Assembly: GCA_001899315.1 (NCBI GenBank)
Contig: MOYA01000001.1
Location: 1,195,403-1,259,402 of the forward strand
Length of the DNA: 64,000 bases
Reading direction: 5' to 3'
DNA from: Candidatus Obscuribacter phosphatis
GTDB taxonomy: Bacteria; Cyanobacteriota; Vampirovibrionia; Obscuribacterales; Obscuribacteraceae
The notes below the pieces were generated by a model, which ran no database searches, had not been told where the DNA came from, and was given only the letters and a program-made list of their open reading frames with translations. Of this stretch, positions 34,413 through 43,009 are shown piece by piece (position 1 is the first letter of the stretch; each line of letters begins with the position of its first letter). The translations under genes and the position numbers were made by a program.

Positions 34413-36374
34413 TTGTTCTGCGCTGTCACGTTTGCTCTACTTGAGGCTGATATAATTGAGCCTCTAGGGAGCACGCTCTTGCCAGATTCTAAAGACAATC
34501 AGGACGGGGAACAGCGGCTGTTCAAGTTGTCTGCAAGGGTGTACGTGCTCGCCGAGCGTGGCTTGAATGTGCATGCAGCGGCTAATAGCAGTAGCGCTGA
34601 GCGGGCGAGGTTTGAGAAGTCTCGAACCAACAGGCATAGCGGCAGCGCCGGTGGCGACCAGATGCAAAGTATTGAATTGGTCTTTGAAGACGGCAGTAAG
34701 GTTTCGCGCCTCCAACCAGGCAAAGAGTCTGCCAGGGAAGATTCTCTTTCGTTTCTTTCCCGCCATGAGATTAAGCCGCACGAGTTAGACAAACGATTAG
34801 CAGCAGTGTCTGAAGGGCGCGACAAACTGCTCTCAGCCGCCATAAACGAAGGCAGCGATGCTAAGAAAGTCGAAGCCTTAGGTATAGCCAAAGATGATGT
34901 TGGATCTGCTCTGACTGTTTACATGCTCGGAGTTGATACGGCAAGAGCCCTTGGACCGAAAGCCACTAAGGCAATCGGGGATCATGTCATCATATTTGGT
35001 ATCGCCCCTTTATTTGGTGCCTTTGAGAGTGGTAGTCATAAGGTCACGAGTGAGCGAGATAAGCTAGCGCAGAGAGGTGCATCGAATGTGGTGCTTGGCA
35101 CCGCTATTGGTTATGCCTTAGAGCGAGCGAACCCAGCTGTTGGTGCTGGAGCTTTAGCCCTCGGCGTGGGCGCAATGAGAAACGAGCTAGTTACGTCGCC
35201 TCAAGCCCAAGAGAGAAATGCTCAGCTCAAGGTGCTCGCTGACAATACAGGGTCGGGGCTGACGCCGCTTGACTTGGTCAGATATGCCAACCACACCAAG
35301 CAAAGTCTCGGACCAGCAATTTTCGATGGTACCTTTGATCTGGTCATAGGTGGAGTGAGTATACCCGGGGCAAAACAAAGCTTTGGGCATCTAGGCGAAC
35401 TAGGCAAGTCTGGCGCGGCAGACGTGTTGCCGGGTGCGCCTTTTGGCGGCGATACAGGCTCTGTAATTTCTGCCAATGGCGAATTTACCAAGACTGTTTC
35501 AGTCATGATTGATAAATCGCTATCACAGTTAGGCAATTTGTCAGCCGAAACATGGGGTTCCATATGCGCTTTGGTTTCAGACTTCCCTCATTTTCCAAAT
35601 CAAGGACCAAGCTTTGCCTATGCTGAGGCTGGTGCCGGTATTAGTCCAGGCATGGCTGCTCATGCGGGCGATAAGAGCGCTTCTATTTCTCAGGCTGGCA
35701 AAAAGACTTTTGAAGATTTTGTCAGTTACATGTCTGGGTTTAAGGAGAAATTTGGACGCAATGAGCGTCAAGAGTGGAACCGATTTCTTGGTCTGACCGA
35801 TCAGTTTGAGAAAGCAAAGATTAAGGAAGGCAAGAGCGGTCAAATTCCAGACGAAGTGCTTGCCGGTTTACCCGACAAAAATAATGTACCGCCTGAAATT
35901 ATCGAGAAATATACTGTGGTTCAGCAGGTGCATCCCAAAGCTTGTGTTGCTGCCGTGGGCGAAATGCTGACAAGAGGCGCTGTAAAACAGGAAGAATTTT
36001 TGCAGCAGTTTCAGCTCTATGTTCCTGAACAGTTTCGCAAACAAGAAATGTCTGCTGACCTAGCTTGGCTTAAGAAAGAGTTAGGTGATGACTTTTCTAG
36101 AACTTTTATCAACCCGAATTTGTCGGAAGTTAAAGAGTTCCTTGCCAATACCAAGATGGCGGCTGTGGAGATTATGGGCGCCGCCCGAATAAGTCATGTT
36201 GTGCTCATGCATGAAGTTAATCCAAACGGCAATGTGTTTATAAGAGATCCTCTTGAAGGTACACATTTTGAGCTGACTATTGAGTCATTTATGGAAGTCT
36301 GGAACGGAAGATCGGTCTTTCAGAAATCGCCCGAGATTTCGCCAACCTATCAAATCAAGGAAAATCAGAAATGA
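34413..36374 (+). CDS. Papain-fold toxin candidate (polymorphic-toxin-like)
   Basis: Up to 653 aa. The C-terminal 150 residues look like a papain/C39 catalytic domain: Gln-Gln and Cys in VVQQVHPKACVAAVGEMLTR, His in ISHVVLMHEV, Asp in GNVFIRDPLEGTHFELT, then FMEVWNGRSVF. The middle (about 165-290) has Gly/Ala-rich hydrophobic helices (AIGDHVIIFGIAPLFGAFES), which could be a pore or delivery part. The start is unsettled: TTG 34413 lacks a ribosome site, and an ATG near 34662 (MQSIELVFEDG) is plausible. Its stop overlaps the next gene as ATGA, and that gene is duplicated, which suggests toxin plus immunity. Confidence 0.65.
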   Translation: MFCAVTFALLEADIIEPLGSTLLPDSKDNQDGEQRLFKLSARVYVLAERGLNVHAAANSSSAERARFEKSRTNRHSGSAGGDQMQSIELVFEDGSKVSRLQPGKESAREDSLSFLSRHEIKPHELDKRLAAVSEGRDKLLSAAINEGSDAKKVEALGIAKDDVGSALTVYMLGVDTARALGPKATKAIGDHVIIFGIAPLFGAFESGSHKVTSERDKLAQRGASNVVLGTAIGYALERANPAVGAGALALGVGAMRNELVTSPQAQERNAQLKVLADNTGSGLTPLDLVRYANHTKQSLGPAIFDGTFDLVIGGVSIPGAKQSFGHLGELGKSGAADVLPGAPFGGDTGSVISANGEFTKTVSVMIDKSLSQLGNLSAETWGSICALVSDFPHFPNQGPSFAYAEAGAGISPGMAAHAGDKSASISQAGKKTFEDFVSYMSGFKEKFGRNERQEWNRFLGLTDQFEKAKIKEGKSGQIPDEVLAGLPDKNNVPPEIIEKYTVVQQVHPKACVAAVGEMLTRGAVKQEEFLQQFQLYVPEQFRKQEMSADLAWLKKELGDDFSRTFINPNLSEVKEFLANTKMAAVEIMGAARISHVVLMHEVNPNGNVFIRDPLEGTHFELTIESFMEVWNGRSVFQKSPEISPTYQIKENQK

Positions 36375-36955
36375 TAAATCTCTTCCCTCTCTACATTAGA
36401 GTGCATGGTCCGCGTTCCTATTATCTAGGCTTTAGGACTGCTGATGGCGATGTGGAATATCTCTTTCGTTTTAGCGATAATAGCGATAGCATGGTCGATT
36501 ATATAGACTCTGGTTTCGAGGACGCGACCATTGAAGATGAATCCAAGTTTTTCATTTACCAGACCGTATTCAGTTTCCATGGTGCAAGGAAATCCTCCAT
36601 CCTCAAGGGTAGTGCGGGGCAGGAACTTCACCCAACTGAAGTCAGATATCTTGGAGAGGGACCTGAGTGGGTATTTAATTTCTGCGCCAGTTTTTCTGAT
36701 GAGTCAGATACAGAACACACCAAATTGAAGTTTAGGGTGATTCAAGGCGACGGTGGCAAAATTTCGATTGAAGACGCACAGGGTGTTCACTCTGTGGAAA
36801 CTTCAAGAAATCGTTCATCTGTTTTACGTGAGAGAGGGCTTCATGCAGATTTACTTCAGACTGCTATCTTTCTTGACCAAGCAAGCTACTATCGTGGCGG
36901 AAATCCTACTGAATCTATGAAAATCGATTTGGTTTATGAGGGTGATGATGAGTAG
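36371..36955 (+). CDS. Putative immunity protein, copy 1
   Basis: A 194-aa soluble protein of no family known to me. It starts within the toxin stop (ATGA, 4-bp overlap). It is acidic (FSDESDTEH, YEGDDE end), predicted beta-rich at the start (MINLFPLYIRVHGPRSYYLG) and helical near the end (LHADLLQTAIFLDQASYY). Tight coupling to a toxin-like gene, acidity and duplication fit an immunity protein; that function is inference. A second copy about 90 percent identical by eye follows. Confidence 0.75.
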   Translation: MINLFPLYIRVHGPRSYYLGFRTADGDVEYLFRFSDNSDSMVDYIDSGFEDATIEDESKFFIYQTVFSFHGARKSSILKGSAGQELHPTEVRYLGEGPEWVFNFCASFSDESDTEHTKLKFRVIQGDGGKISIEDAQGVHSVETSRNRSSVLRERGLHADLLQTAIFLDQASYYRGGNPTESMKIDLVYEGDDE

Positions 36956-37068
36956 GCTTCAGCTGGTTGAGTTGCTTTCAACTGGTTGAGTTTTCTTTCG
37001 GTCTCTCAAGCGCCGCAGAACTGGGCAATATGCAATGAATACCGTATGCTAATCAAGGAAAATCAGAA

Positions 37069-37668
37069 ATGATAAATCTCTTCCCTCTCTATATTAGAGT
37101 CCACGGTCCGCGCTCTTATTATCTGGGCTTTAGGACTGCTAGTGGCGATGTGGAGTATCTCTTTCGTTTTAGCGATGATAGCGATAGCATGGTCGATTAT
37201 GTGGATTTAGGTTTCTGTAATGCGACTATTGAAGATGAAGCCAAGTTCTTTATTTACCAGACCGTCTTCAGTTTCCATGGTGCAAGGAAATCATCCATCC
37301 TCAAGGGTAGTGCGGGTCAGGAACTTCACCCAACTGAAGTTAGATATCTTGGAGAGGGACCTGAGTGGGTATTTAATTTCTGCGCCAGTTTTTCTGATGA
37401 GTCAGATACAGAACACACCAAATTGAAGTTTAGGGTGATTCAAGGCGATGGTGGCAAAATTTCGATTGAAGACGCACAGGGTGTTCACTCTGTTGAAACT
37501 TCAAGTAATGGTTCATCTGTTTTATGTGAGAGAGGGCTTCATGCAGATTTACTTCAGACTGCTATCTTTCTTGACCAGGCAAGCTACTATCGTGGCGTAA
37601 ATCAGGATGAACCTATGAAAATCGATTTGGTTTGTAAGGGTGATGATGAGCTGTCTTCATCTAGTTGA
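37069..37668 (+). CDS. Putative immunity protein, copy 2
   Basis: 199 aa, differing from copy 1 at roughly 17-20 positions, clustered at residues 24-56 (ASGD, VDLGFCNA) and in the tail (VNQDEPMKIDLVCKGDDELS). The middle 80 residues are identical. Its ribosome region is the duplicated toxin 3' end (ATCAAGGAAAATCAGAA). The changes in the variable patches could shift toxin specificity. The frame is intact. Confidence 0.75.
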   Translation: MINLFPLYIRVHGPRSYYLGFRTASGDVEYLFRFSDDSDSMVDYVDLGFCNATIEDEAKFFIYQTVFSFHGARKSSILKGSAGQELHPTEVRYLGEGPEWVFNFCASFSDESDTEHTKLKFRVIQGDGGKISIEDAQGVHSVETSSNGSSVLCERGLHADLLQTAIFLDQASYYRGVNQDEPMKIDLVCKGDDELSSSS

Positions 37669-37765
37669 AATGATTTCAATGAGTTGAGTTTGCTCCGGTC
37701 TTTCGAGAGCCGCAAACTAAGTCCTTATGCAGTGAAGACCGGATGCTAATCAAGGAGAATCAGAA

Positions 37766-37807
37766 GTGATAAATCTCTTCCCTCTCTATATTAGAGTCCA
37801 TGAGTAG
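37766..37807 (+). pseudogene. Third, aborted copy of the putative immunity gene
   Basis: GTG 37766 begins the same 12 codons as the two intact copies (INLFPLYIRVH) after the same leader, but codon 14 is TAG. Downstream sequence no longer matches. It marks an incomplete or decayed third duplication. Confidence 0.8.
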
Positions 37808-37872
37808 CGTTCTTGTTTTTATCCTTTAGTATCGCTAATGGCTATACGAAATTGAATAATCGCTCCTCTTCA

Positions 37873-38724
37873 TCTTGCCACCACTAGCGATACTGGCAAT
37901 CTTCTGGCTCAAATCATTACGTGGTTGAGTCATTCTTTATCGTCTTCGCGCTGGCTGAGCAGTTGCGAGTATTGAGGAGCTTCCTTGACAAGACCCTGAT
38001 CACTCGGAGGTTCACACATCGAAGTGTTCGAACCCTGTCCGACCATATCAGGATAACCCACTGTTGGAATTACTGTCTGTGTTTGCAGATTAGCTTTGCT
38101 AAGATTCGCTTGTATAATAGCTTCGAGTTTTTGCTCATTTGCTTGCACTAAGTTACGCAGCGAATTAAACTCGGCTTTGCTGGCAGACTCGCTGGCAGTA
38201 AAGCCAAGATCTTGCTTCGCTTGCCGAAAAACGCACAACTTTATGTATGTTTGATAGGGTACTCCAATTTCTTCTGCTGCTCTCTTAACTAGATCAAGTT
38301 GCTCGCGTTGCCAACGAAAATTTACGTGACATTCCGAAAGATCTTTTTCTGCTTGTACAACGATAGATTCAGCTTCTTGTTCAGCAGCCGAAGAAGCGAA
38401 CTTATATTCTCCACCATCCTTTAGAGAGCCTTTTATGCGCGCTCTTCTTTCCCTTTTCGCGTCTGTCATAATCAAATCCCTTGATTTCTCTAGTTTACAC
38501 CCAACTTGCGCAAATGGCTATACATTTGCAATTCAAATGGAAAGATTGCTCAAAATGCAAGCAGGACTGCAATCTTTGGTACATCGGACTAGCGTTGATG
38601 TGACTCGATTTCTCTCTGGGCAGGTCCGTCCGCTTGGGGCAGAAATCCCTGTTGAGAACTTCGAGCGGTAGCTGATTGCTCTAACAGGCTCTTGCCACCA
38701 CTGGCGATACTGGCAATCTTCTGG
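37873..38724. repeat. 35-bp direct repeats flanking the CopG-like gene
   Basis: TCTTGCCACCACTAGCGATA and the following CTGGCAATCTTCTGG occur at 37873-37907 and again, with one change, at 38690-38724. The pair, 817 bp apart, encloses the CopG-like gene. This could be a duplication of the insertion site or the remains of a mobile cassette. Between 38476 and 38883 I see no other gene I can support. Confidence 0.7.
37930..38469 (-). CDS. CopG/ribbon-helix-helix antitoxin-like protein
   Basis: 179 aa from ATG 38469, with AAGGGA eight bases upstream. Residues 47-90 resemble CopG-type antitoxins: HVNFRWQREQLDLVKRAAEE then IGVPYQTYIKLCVFRQAKQD. The N-terminus is very basic, and the last 80 residues are Gln/Asn/Ser-rich and probably disordered. 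No toxin gene of the BrnT/HicA type is adjacent, so it looks orphaned. It lies between two 35-bp direct repeats. Confidence 0.65.
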   Translation of the reverse strand: MTDAKRERRARIKGSLKDGGEYKFASSAAEQEAESIVVQAEKDLSECHVNFRWQREQLDLVKRAAEEIGVPYQTYIKLCVFRQAKQDLGFTASESASKAEFNSLRNLVQANEQKLEAIIQANLSKANLQTQTVIPTVGYPDMVGQGSNTSMCEPPSDQGLVKEAPQYSQLLSQREDDKE

Positions 38725-38883
38725 TTTAAGCTAATTACCCGACTAAAAGCATCAACACAAAAAGAAAAGGGATAGGAATAACCTAACCCTTCGCTTTTTC
38801 TCTCTTTTCTTTGTGTGGTGGCAGGGAGAATAAAAGTTGTCGACCGAAGTCAAAAGAATCTACACGAGACCCTCATGGTTCTT

Positions 38884-39294
38884 TCAGTCGAGCTCTTCTA
38901 GTTCCGGCTCTTCGTCTACCTCTTGCGAGTTGTCGAAGATTTCGTCGGGATCTCCTTGAGTGGCTTTTTTGCCCTTTTGGGGTAGGGATAGCTGGCTTGC
39001 TTCAACCACAGGAGTGATGCGATTGGTGCCCTGTCTGTCGGTCCAATGGTCCAGAATGAGTCTGCCCGTGACTGTAATCTGGTTGCCTTTGTTTAAACAG
39101 CGGGCTGCAAGCTCAGCCAGCTTTCCCCAGGTCTCGACCTTGTAGAAGTCGCATGCTTTATCGGTCTTGCCCGATGACCGAATAAAGCTGTTAACTGCTA
39201 CAACCATCGTTGTCTTAACCCGTCCACTCGAAAATTCGATCCTTTCTGGTGCTTTTACTAGATTCCCAACCAGAGCTACATTGGAAAGACTCAT
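38884..39294 (-). CDS. ssb: Single-stranded DNA-binding protein
   Basis: 136 aa. It has an OB-fold with the SSB start MSLSNVALVGNLVKAPE, FYKVETWGKLAELAARCLNK, GNQITVTGRLILDHWTDRQG and a C-terminal acidic tail. The tail ends EPELEELD and lacks the usual DDxIPF partner-binding tip. GGAGGTAAAGAT precedes the ATG, a strong ribosome site. Being in an accessory region, it may be a second, specialised SSB; proteins bound through the normal tip would not be recruited. Confidence 0.9.
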   Translation of the reverse strand: MSLSNVALVGNLVKAPERIEFSSGRVKTTMVVAVNSFIRSSGKTDKACDFYKVETWGKLAELAARCLNKGNQITVTGRLILDHWTDRQGTNRITPVVEASQLSLPQKGKKATQGDPDEIFDNSQEVDEEPELEELD

Positions 39295-39582
39295 ATCTTT
39301 ACCTCCATCGTTCTCGGCTGGGGGAGACTCTTATAAATTAACACCCATACAAACGTCTGTCAACATAATTTTGTCTGGTATTTGATTAATTCAAATCCTT
39401 GATATTTATGACATTTTTACATGAACATACAATATTATTTCTGCACATCTAAGCGCCCAGTGGGTCGGGCTTTAGCCTTGCTGCAAAGAGGTCGATTCCT
39501 TCGAAACGCCCCATATTTCTATATATAGGCGATTATTCAAGCCCAAGGGGGAACATATATTATGTAATTCAGGAGTCACAAT

Positions 39583-40887
39583 TTGTCCCAAACATCAGAC
39601 GATCCCTGGTTCAAGCGCTATCGCTGGTTGCAGATGCTTGGCACCGGCGGCATGGGCGTGATTTACCTAGCTCAGGATCTCTACAGCGACGAAGCTTATC
39701 GCGTCGTCAAACACCTTAGTAGTACGTTTACCGACCCCGACGAGAAAGCCGAGGCGGTGCGTCTGTTTAGACGTGAAGCCGCCATGTTGCAACGCCTCAA
39801 CCACCCAGGCGTGGTGCGCTTTCACGACCATTATTTTACCGACGAGGGAAAATATTACCTGGTCATGGATTATGTGCCGGGTAGCTCGCTTGAGAGTGTT
39901 ATCAACGAGTTTGGACCCTTCAACGATGACGATGCGGTCAAAGTCGGCATTCAAATTTGCGAAGTGCTTGAATATTTGCACGATCAAGATCCGCCCATTA
40001 TCTATCGAGATCTTAAGCCGTCCAACTTGATGTTGACCCCTTCTGGTCAGATTGTCTTTATCGACTTTGGTATCGCCCGCAATTTCATTGCCAAAGAGGC
40101 GGCTACGCGCGTTGTTACTGCCGGTTATTCGCCGCCTGAGCAATATTTTGGCAAGCCCGAGACCCGCAGCGACATATATGCCTTAGGGGCCACTCTTGGT
40201 CATCTTGTTACCGGTGTCAGACCGAAGCCTCTTACCTCTACCGTGGTCAGCCAAAGCAAGCCCGAAGTCTTGCCGTCGCTCGATATCTTGATAAAGCGCA
40301 TGACCAGCCATGCCATCGACGATAGACCACCCACAGCCAGGCATGTCAGGCATGCTCTTTATAGATGCTATCAAGAGTTGCATCCTGAGTTTGAGATACC
40401 CGATGAAGTATTCAAGGCGCCGGCGCACAATACTACAAAAGAAGAACAATTTATCTCGCAGCGCATTATGAAATCGGGCATGGCTGCCGCTGCTACTGCC
40501 TTGCGCAGTGAAGAGGACAAGCAGCGCAAGAGGCGTGAAGGCGAGTCTGGTTTTGATAAGTTGCGCGGCATCAAGGGTGATGGCAAAACAAACAGCTCTT
40601 CGCATCAGCGTATTTCGTCGAGCAAAGTGCAAAAGCTGCAGAAAGATTCTAATCGCGATCGTGGTCGCAACGAAGAAGACTATGATGATGATGAAGAGTA
40701 TGAGACTAGACGCCCGCCCAATAGAAGTACATCAAGCGGCAGAACCCGCACTACCCGCGAAACACGCAATCCGAGCAGCACTGGGCGCAACTCTGCCTAT
40801 GGCAAGAGCGGCTGGCGCGCCAAGAAAAAGACAGAGAGCAGCTTAATCGAGAAGCTCTTAGGCTGGTTTACCCGCAAAGACGACTGA
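39583..40887 (+). CDS. Hanks-type Ser/Thr protein kinase, soluble
   Basis: 434 aa starting at TTG with AGGAG seven bases upstream. Kinase domain residues 10-265: LGTGGMGVIYLAQD, Lys in RVVKHL, YRDLKPSNLML (catalytic Asp), DFGIARN, GYSPPEQYFGKPE and a short C-lobe. The C-terminal 150 residues are charged and disordered (Arg/Ser/Thr-rich after KEEQFISQRIM) with no membrane helix. It ends 6 bp before the convergent ddl. The YRDLKPSN/GYSPPEQY wording is shared with the kinase at 62063. Confidence 0.92.
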   Translation: MSQTSDDPWFKRYRWLQMLGTGGMGVIYLAQDLYSDEAYRVVKHLSSTFTDPDEKAEAVRLFRREAAMLQRLNHPGVVRFHDHYFTDEGKYYLVMDYVPGSSLESVINEFGPFNDDDAVKVGIQICEVLEYLHDQDPPIIYRDLKPSNLMLTPSGQIVFIDFGIARNFIAKEAATRVVTAGYSPPEQYFGKPETRSDIYALGATLGHLVTGVRPKPLTSTVVSQSKPEVLPSLDILIKRMTSHAIDDRPPTARHVRHALYRCYQELHPEFEIPDEVFKAPAHNTTKEEQFISQRIMKSGMAAAATALRSEEDKQRKRREGESGFDKLRGIKGDGKTNSSSHQRISSSKVQKLQKDSNRDRGRNEEDYDDDEEYETRRPPNRSTSSGRTRTTRETRNPSSTGRNSAYGKSGWRAKKKTESSLIEKLLGWFTRKDD

Positions 40888-40892
40888 TTTTT

Positions 40893-41951
40893 CTATTTGT
40901 CTAGACCAGCTGAAACCAAGATGCGCTCAACCAGTGCGTCATAGCTTATTCCTGCTACTTCGGCCATGGCGGGCAAATCTGAGGTGTCGGTCATGCCCGG
41001 CAAGGTGTTCACTTCTAGTATGTATGTGTTGCCGTCTTTGCCGGCAATCATATCTACTCTTGCATAACCGCTGCAGTTCAGGGCTCTAAATGTTTTCTTG
41101 GCCAGTTCTTGGGCTTCTTTTGTGCGTGTGTCCGATAGTTTGGCAGGCAAAACAAATTCGGTTAGACCTTTGGTGTATTTTGCCTCATAGTCATAAAAAC
41201 CGGCTTTCGATTTGGGAATCAGCTCAAGTATGGGTAGCGCGGTGAGGGTTTCTTTGTGCCCTTTGCCGTTGCCGTTACCATTGCTATTGCTTGAGCTATT
41301 ACTAGAGCCATTGCTGGTGCCATTGCCGTTTGCGTGGCTGTGGCCGTGCAAGTCTTCCAGTACGCCGATTGTAATTTCTTGACCTTCTACATAGTTTTCT
41401 ACTATGGCGCCGCCAAATTCTTTGATTGTTTTCTTGACGCAGTCGGCCAGTTCTTCGGCTTTGTCTATTTTGTAGACACCGACCGACGAGCCTTCGTTTA
41501 GGGGCTTTACCATCACCGGTGGTGCGGGCAATTTGGCTAGATATTCATCTAGACATTGACCGTCGTTTTCTTGAATGACATAGCTTCTGGGGAAGGGCAG
41601 TTCTTGCGAGAGCAAAACGCGCTTGGTAAGAGGCTTGTTCATGGAAAGTGCCGAGGCTAAGACGCCTGAGCCGGTGTAAGGAATTTTGAGCAGTTCAAGT
41701 AGACCTTGCACTGTGCCGTCTTCACCAAATCTGCCATGCAGGCAAAGAAAGGCGACTTCTATTTTGTGATTTTTTAGTTCTTCCGAAAGATTTTCGCCGA
41801 CATCAATTAAGACCGCGTTTTCATAGCCGAGACGCTTGAGGGCGTTGAAGCAATTTTTGCCTGACCTGAGCGAGACTTCTCTTTCGTTGGATAAGCCGCC
41901 ATAGAGGACGCCGATTCTAGTTTGCTTGGTGATCTTTTCTGCTACTTTCAC
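40893..41951 (-). CDS. ddl: D-alanine--D-alanine ligase
   Basis: 352 aa from GTG 41951, which overlaps the murB stop as GTGA and has GGAGG eight bases upstream; a longer frame to 42008 is less likely. ATP-grasp enzyme that makes the peptidoglycan dipeptide: IGVLYGGLSNEREVSLRSG, ALHG-like LCLHGRFGEDG, PYTGSGVLASALSMNK, KPLNEGSSVGV and EVNTLPGMTDTS. An Asn/Ser/Gly/His-rich insert (about residues 205-233, NGNGTSNGSSNSSSNSNG) interrupts the central domain. Confidence 0.95.
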   Translation of the reverse strand: MKVAEKITKQTRIGVLYGGLSNEREVSLRSGKNCFNALKRLGYENAVLIDVGENLSEELKNHKIEVAFLCLHGRFGEDGTVQGLLELLKIPYTGSGVLASALSMNKPLTKRVLLSQELPFPRSYVIQENDGQCLDEYLAKLPAPPVMVKPLNEGSSVGVYKIDKAEELADCVKKTIKEFGGAIVENYVEGQEITIGVLEDLHGHSHANGNGTSNGSSNSSSNSNGNGNGKGHKETLTALPILELIPKSKAGFYDYEAKYTKGLTEFVLPAKLSDTRTKEAQELAKKTFRALNCSGYARVDMIAGKDGNTYILEVNTLPGMTDTSDLPAMAEVAGISYDALVERILVSAGLDK

Positions 41952-43009
41952 TTTTTTGTCCTCCAGACGGATAATTCGTCGTCGCTGAATTCTCCCATTG
42001 TTTTCCACTCGGGAGTGAGGTCGATATCAAACTTTTCTTTGACCGTGCTTTGCATTTGTTTGAGCAAGGCGGCGACATCGTGCGATGTGGCGTTGCCCAA
42101 ATTGATGACAAAGTTGGCATGCAATTCGCTTACGCAGGCATTGCCCACCTGAGTCTTTTTCAGCCCGGAGCTATCAATTAAAAAGCCCGCGCTTTTATCG
42201 GGGAATGGATTTTTGAAGGTACTGCCTGCATTTGGAAAGCCTATGGGCTGGGTCTTGAGGCGGTATTCTTCGTTGTGTCTGGTGCGGGCTTCGATCAGTT
42301 CGGGCTGGTCTTGCGGCATTATAAATTTGGCTGAGAGGACCACATGCCTGAGCGGATCGAGTATGCAGCGGCGGTATTGAAAGGCTAGCTCTTCATTGGT
42401 CATTTCTTTTACTGTACCGCTTGCCGAGTCTAAGACCAGGGCGGTCTTTAGTATGGCTGAAATAGAGCTGCCATGCGCGCCGGCGTTCATTATCACGGCA
42501 CCGCCCACGGTTCCGGGTATGCCGACGGCAAATTCTAAACCAGACAGACCAGACTGGGCGGCCATTTTTGCCAAGTGAGGTAGGCGGGCACCGGCTTCGG
42601 CTTCCAAAAGACCGGGTTCGAGTATTTTGATGCCGGTCAGACCGGCGGTGCGAATTACATGACCGCGTACACCTTCAGACGAAATTAGCAGGTTTGAGCC
42701 GCCGCCCAAGACGTACCATTTTTCGCCGCGCTTTTGCAGGTCGCTCACTAGAGTGACTAGCTCTTGCACCGATGTGGGTTGATAGAAATAGTCGGCATTG
42801 CCGCCGATGCGCAAAGTTGTATAGCGAGCCAGGGGAGCGTCTTTTGTCACCGCCCCTGAGCTTTGGCTAATAGTCCTTTGACTAGTGCCAATACCAAGAG
42901 AAGCTGAGTCTTTTGCCGATTCAGCTATTTCAATTGGCGGCTTCTGCTCGTTCTTATCTTGCTCTGGGCCCATAAATGCTTTCCCAAACTGAATGCCTTG
43001 TGAGTTCAT
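41948..43009 (-). CDS. murB: UDP-N-acetylenolpyruvoylglucosamine reductase
   Basis: 353 aa, FAD-dependent NADPH reductase of peptidoglycan precursor synthesis. A Gly/Pro-poor N-terminal extension of about 55 residues precedes the FAD domain (TTLRIGGNADYFYQPTSVQE, LGGGSNLLISSEG, GLEFAVGIPGTVGGAVIMNAG). The substrate domain has YRRCILD, GFPNAGSTFKNP (catalytic Ser) and GNACVSELHANFVIN. It overlaps both murC and ddl by 4 bp. Confidence 0.96.
   Translation of the reverse strand: MNSQGIQFGKAFMGPEQDKNEQKPPIEIAESAKDSASLGIGTSQRTISQSSGAVTKDAPLARYTTLRIGGNADYFYQPTSVQELVTLVSDLQKRGEKWYVLGGGSNLLISSEGVRGHVIRTAGLTGIKILEPGLLEAEAGARLPHLAKMAAQSGLSGLEFAVGIPGTVGGAVIMNAGAHGSSISAILKTALVLDSASGTVKEMTNEELAFQYRRCILDPLRHVVLSAKFIMPQDQPELIEARTRHNEEYRLKTQPIGFPNAGSTFKNPFPDKSAGFLIDSSGLKKTQVGNACVSELHANFVINLGNATSHDVAALLKQMQSTVKEKFDIDLTPEWKTMGEFSDDELSVWRTKK

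Larger units (their letters stand above)
36353..37807 (+). repeat. 698-bp tandem repeat carrying the putative immunity gene
   Basis: The unit begins with the last codons of the toxin gene (ATCAAGGAAAATCAGAA) and the start ATGATAAATCTCTTCCCTCT. It recurs at 37069 (698 bp later) and 37766 (697 bp later). The spacer after each gene is also repeated (TTGAGTTTxCTxCGGTCTxTC, GCCGCA, ATGCTAATCAAGG). The third copy diverges after about 55 bases. Confidence 0.9.

Noticed and set aside
38435-38671. Plus-strand frame of 78 codons beside the CopG-like gene
   Set aside because: It starts inside the antitoxin gene on the opposite strand, has no ribosome site and no recognisable pattern.
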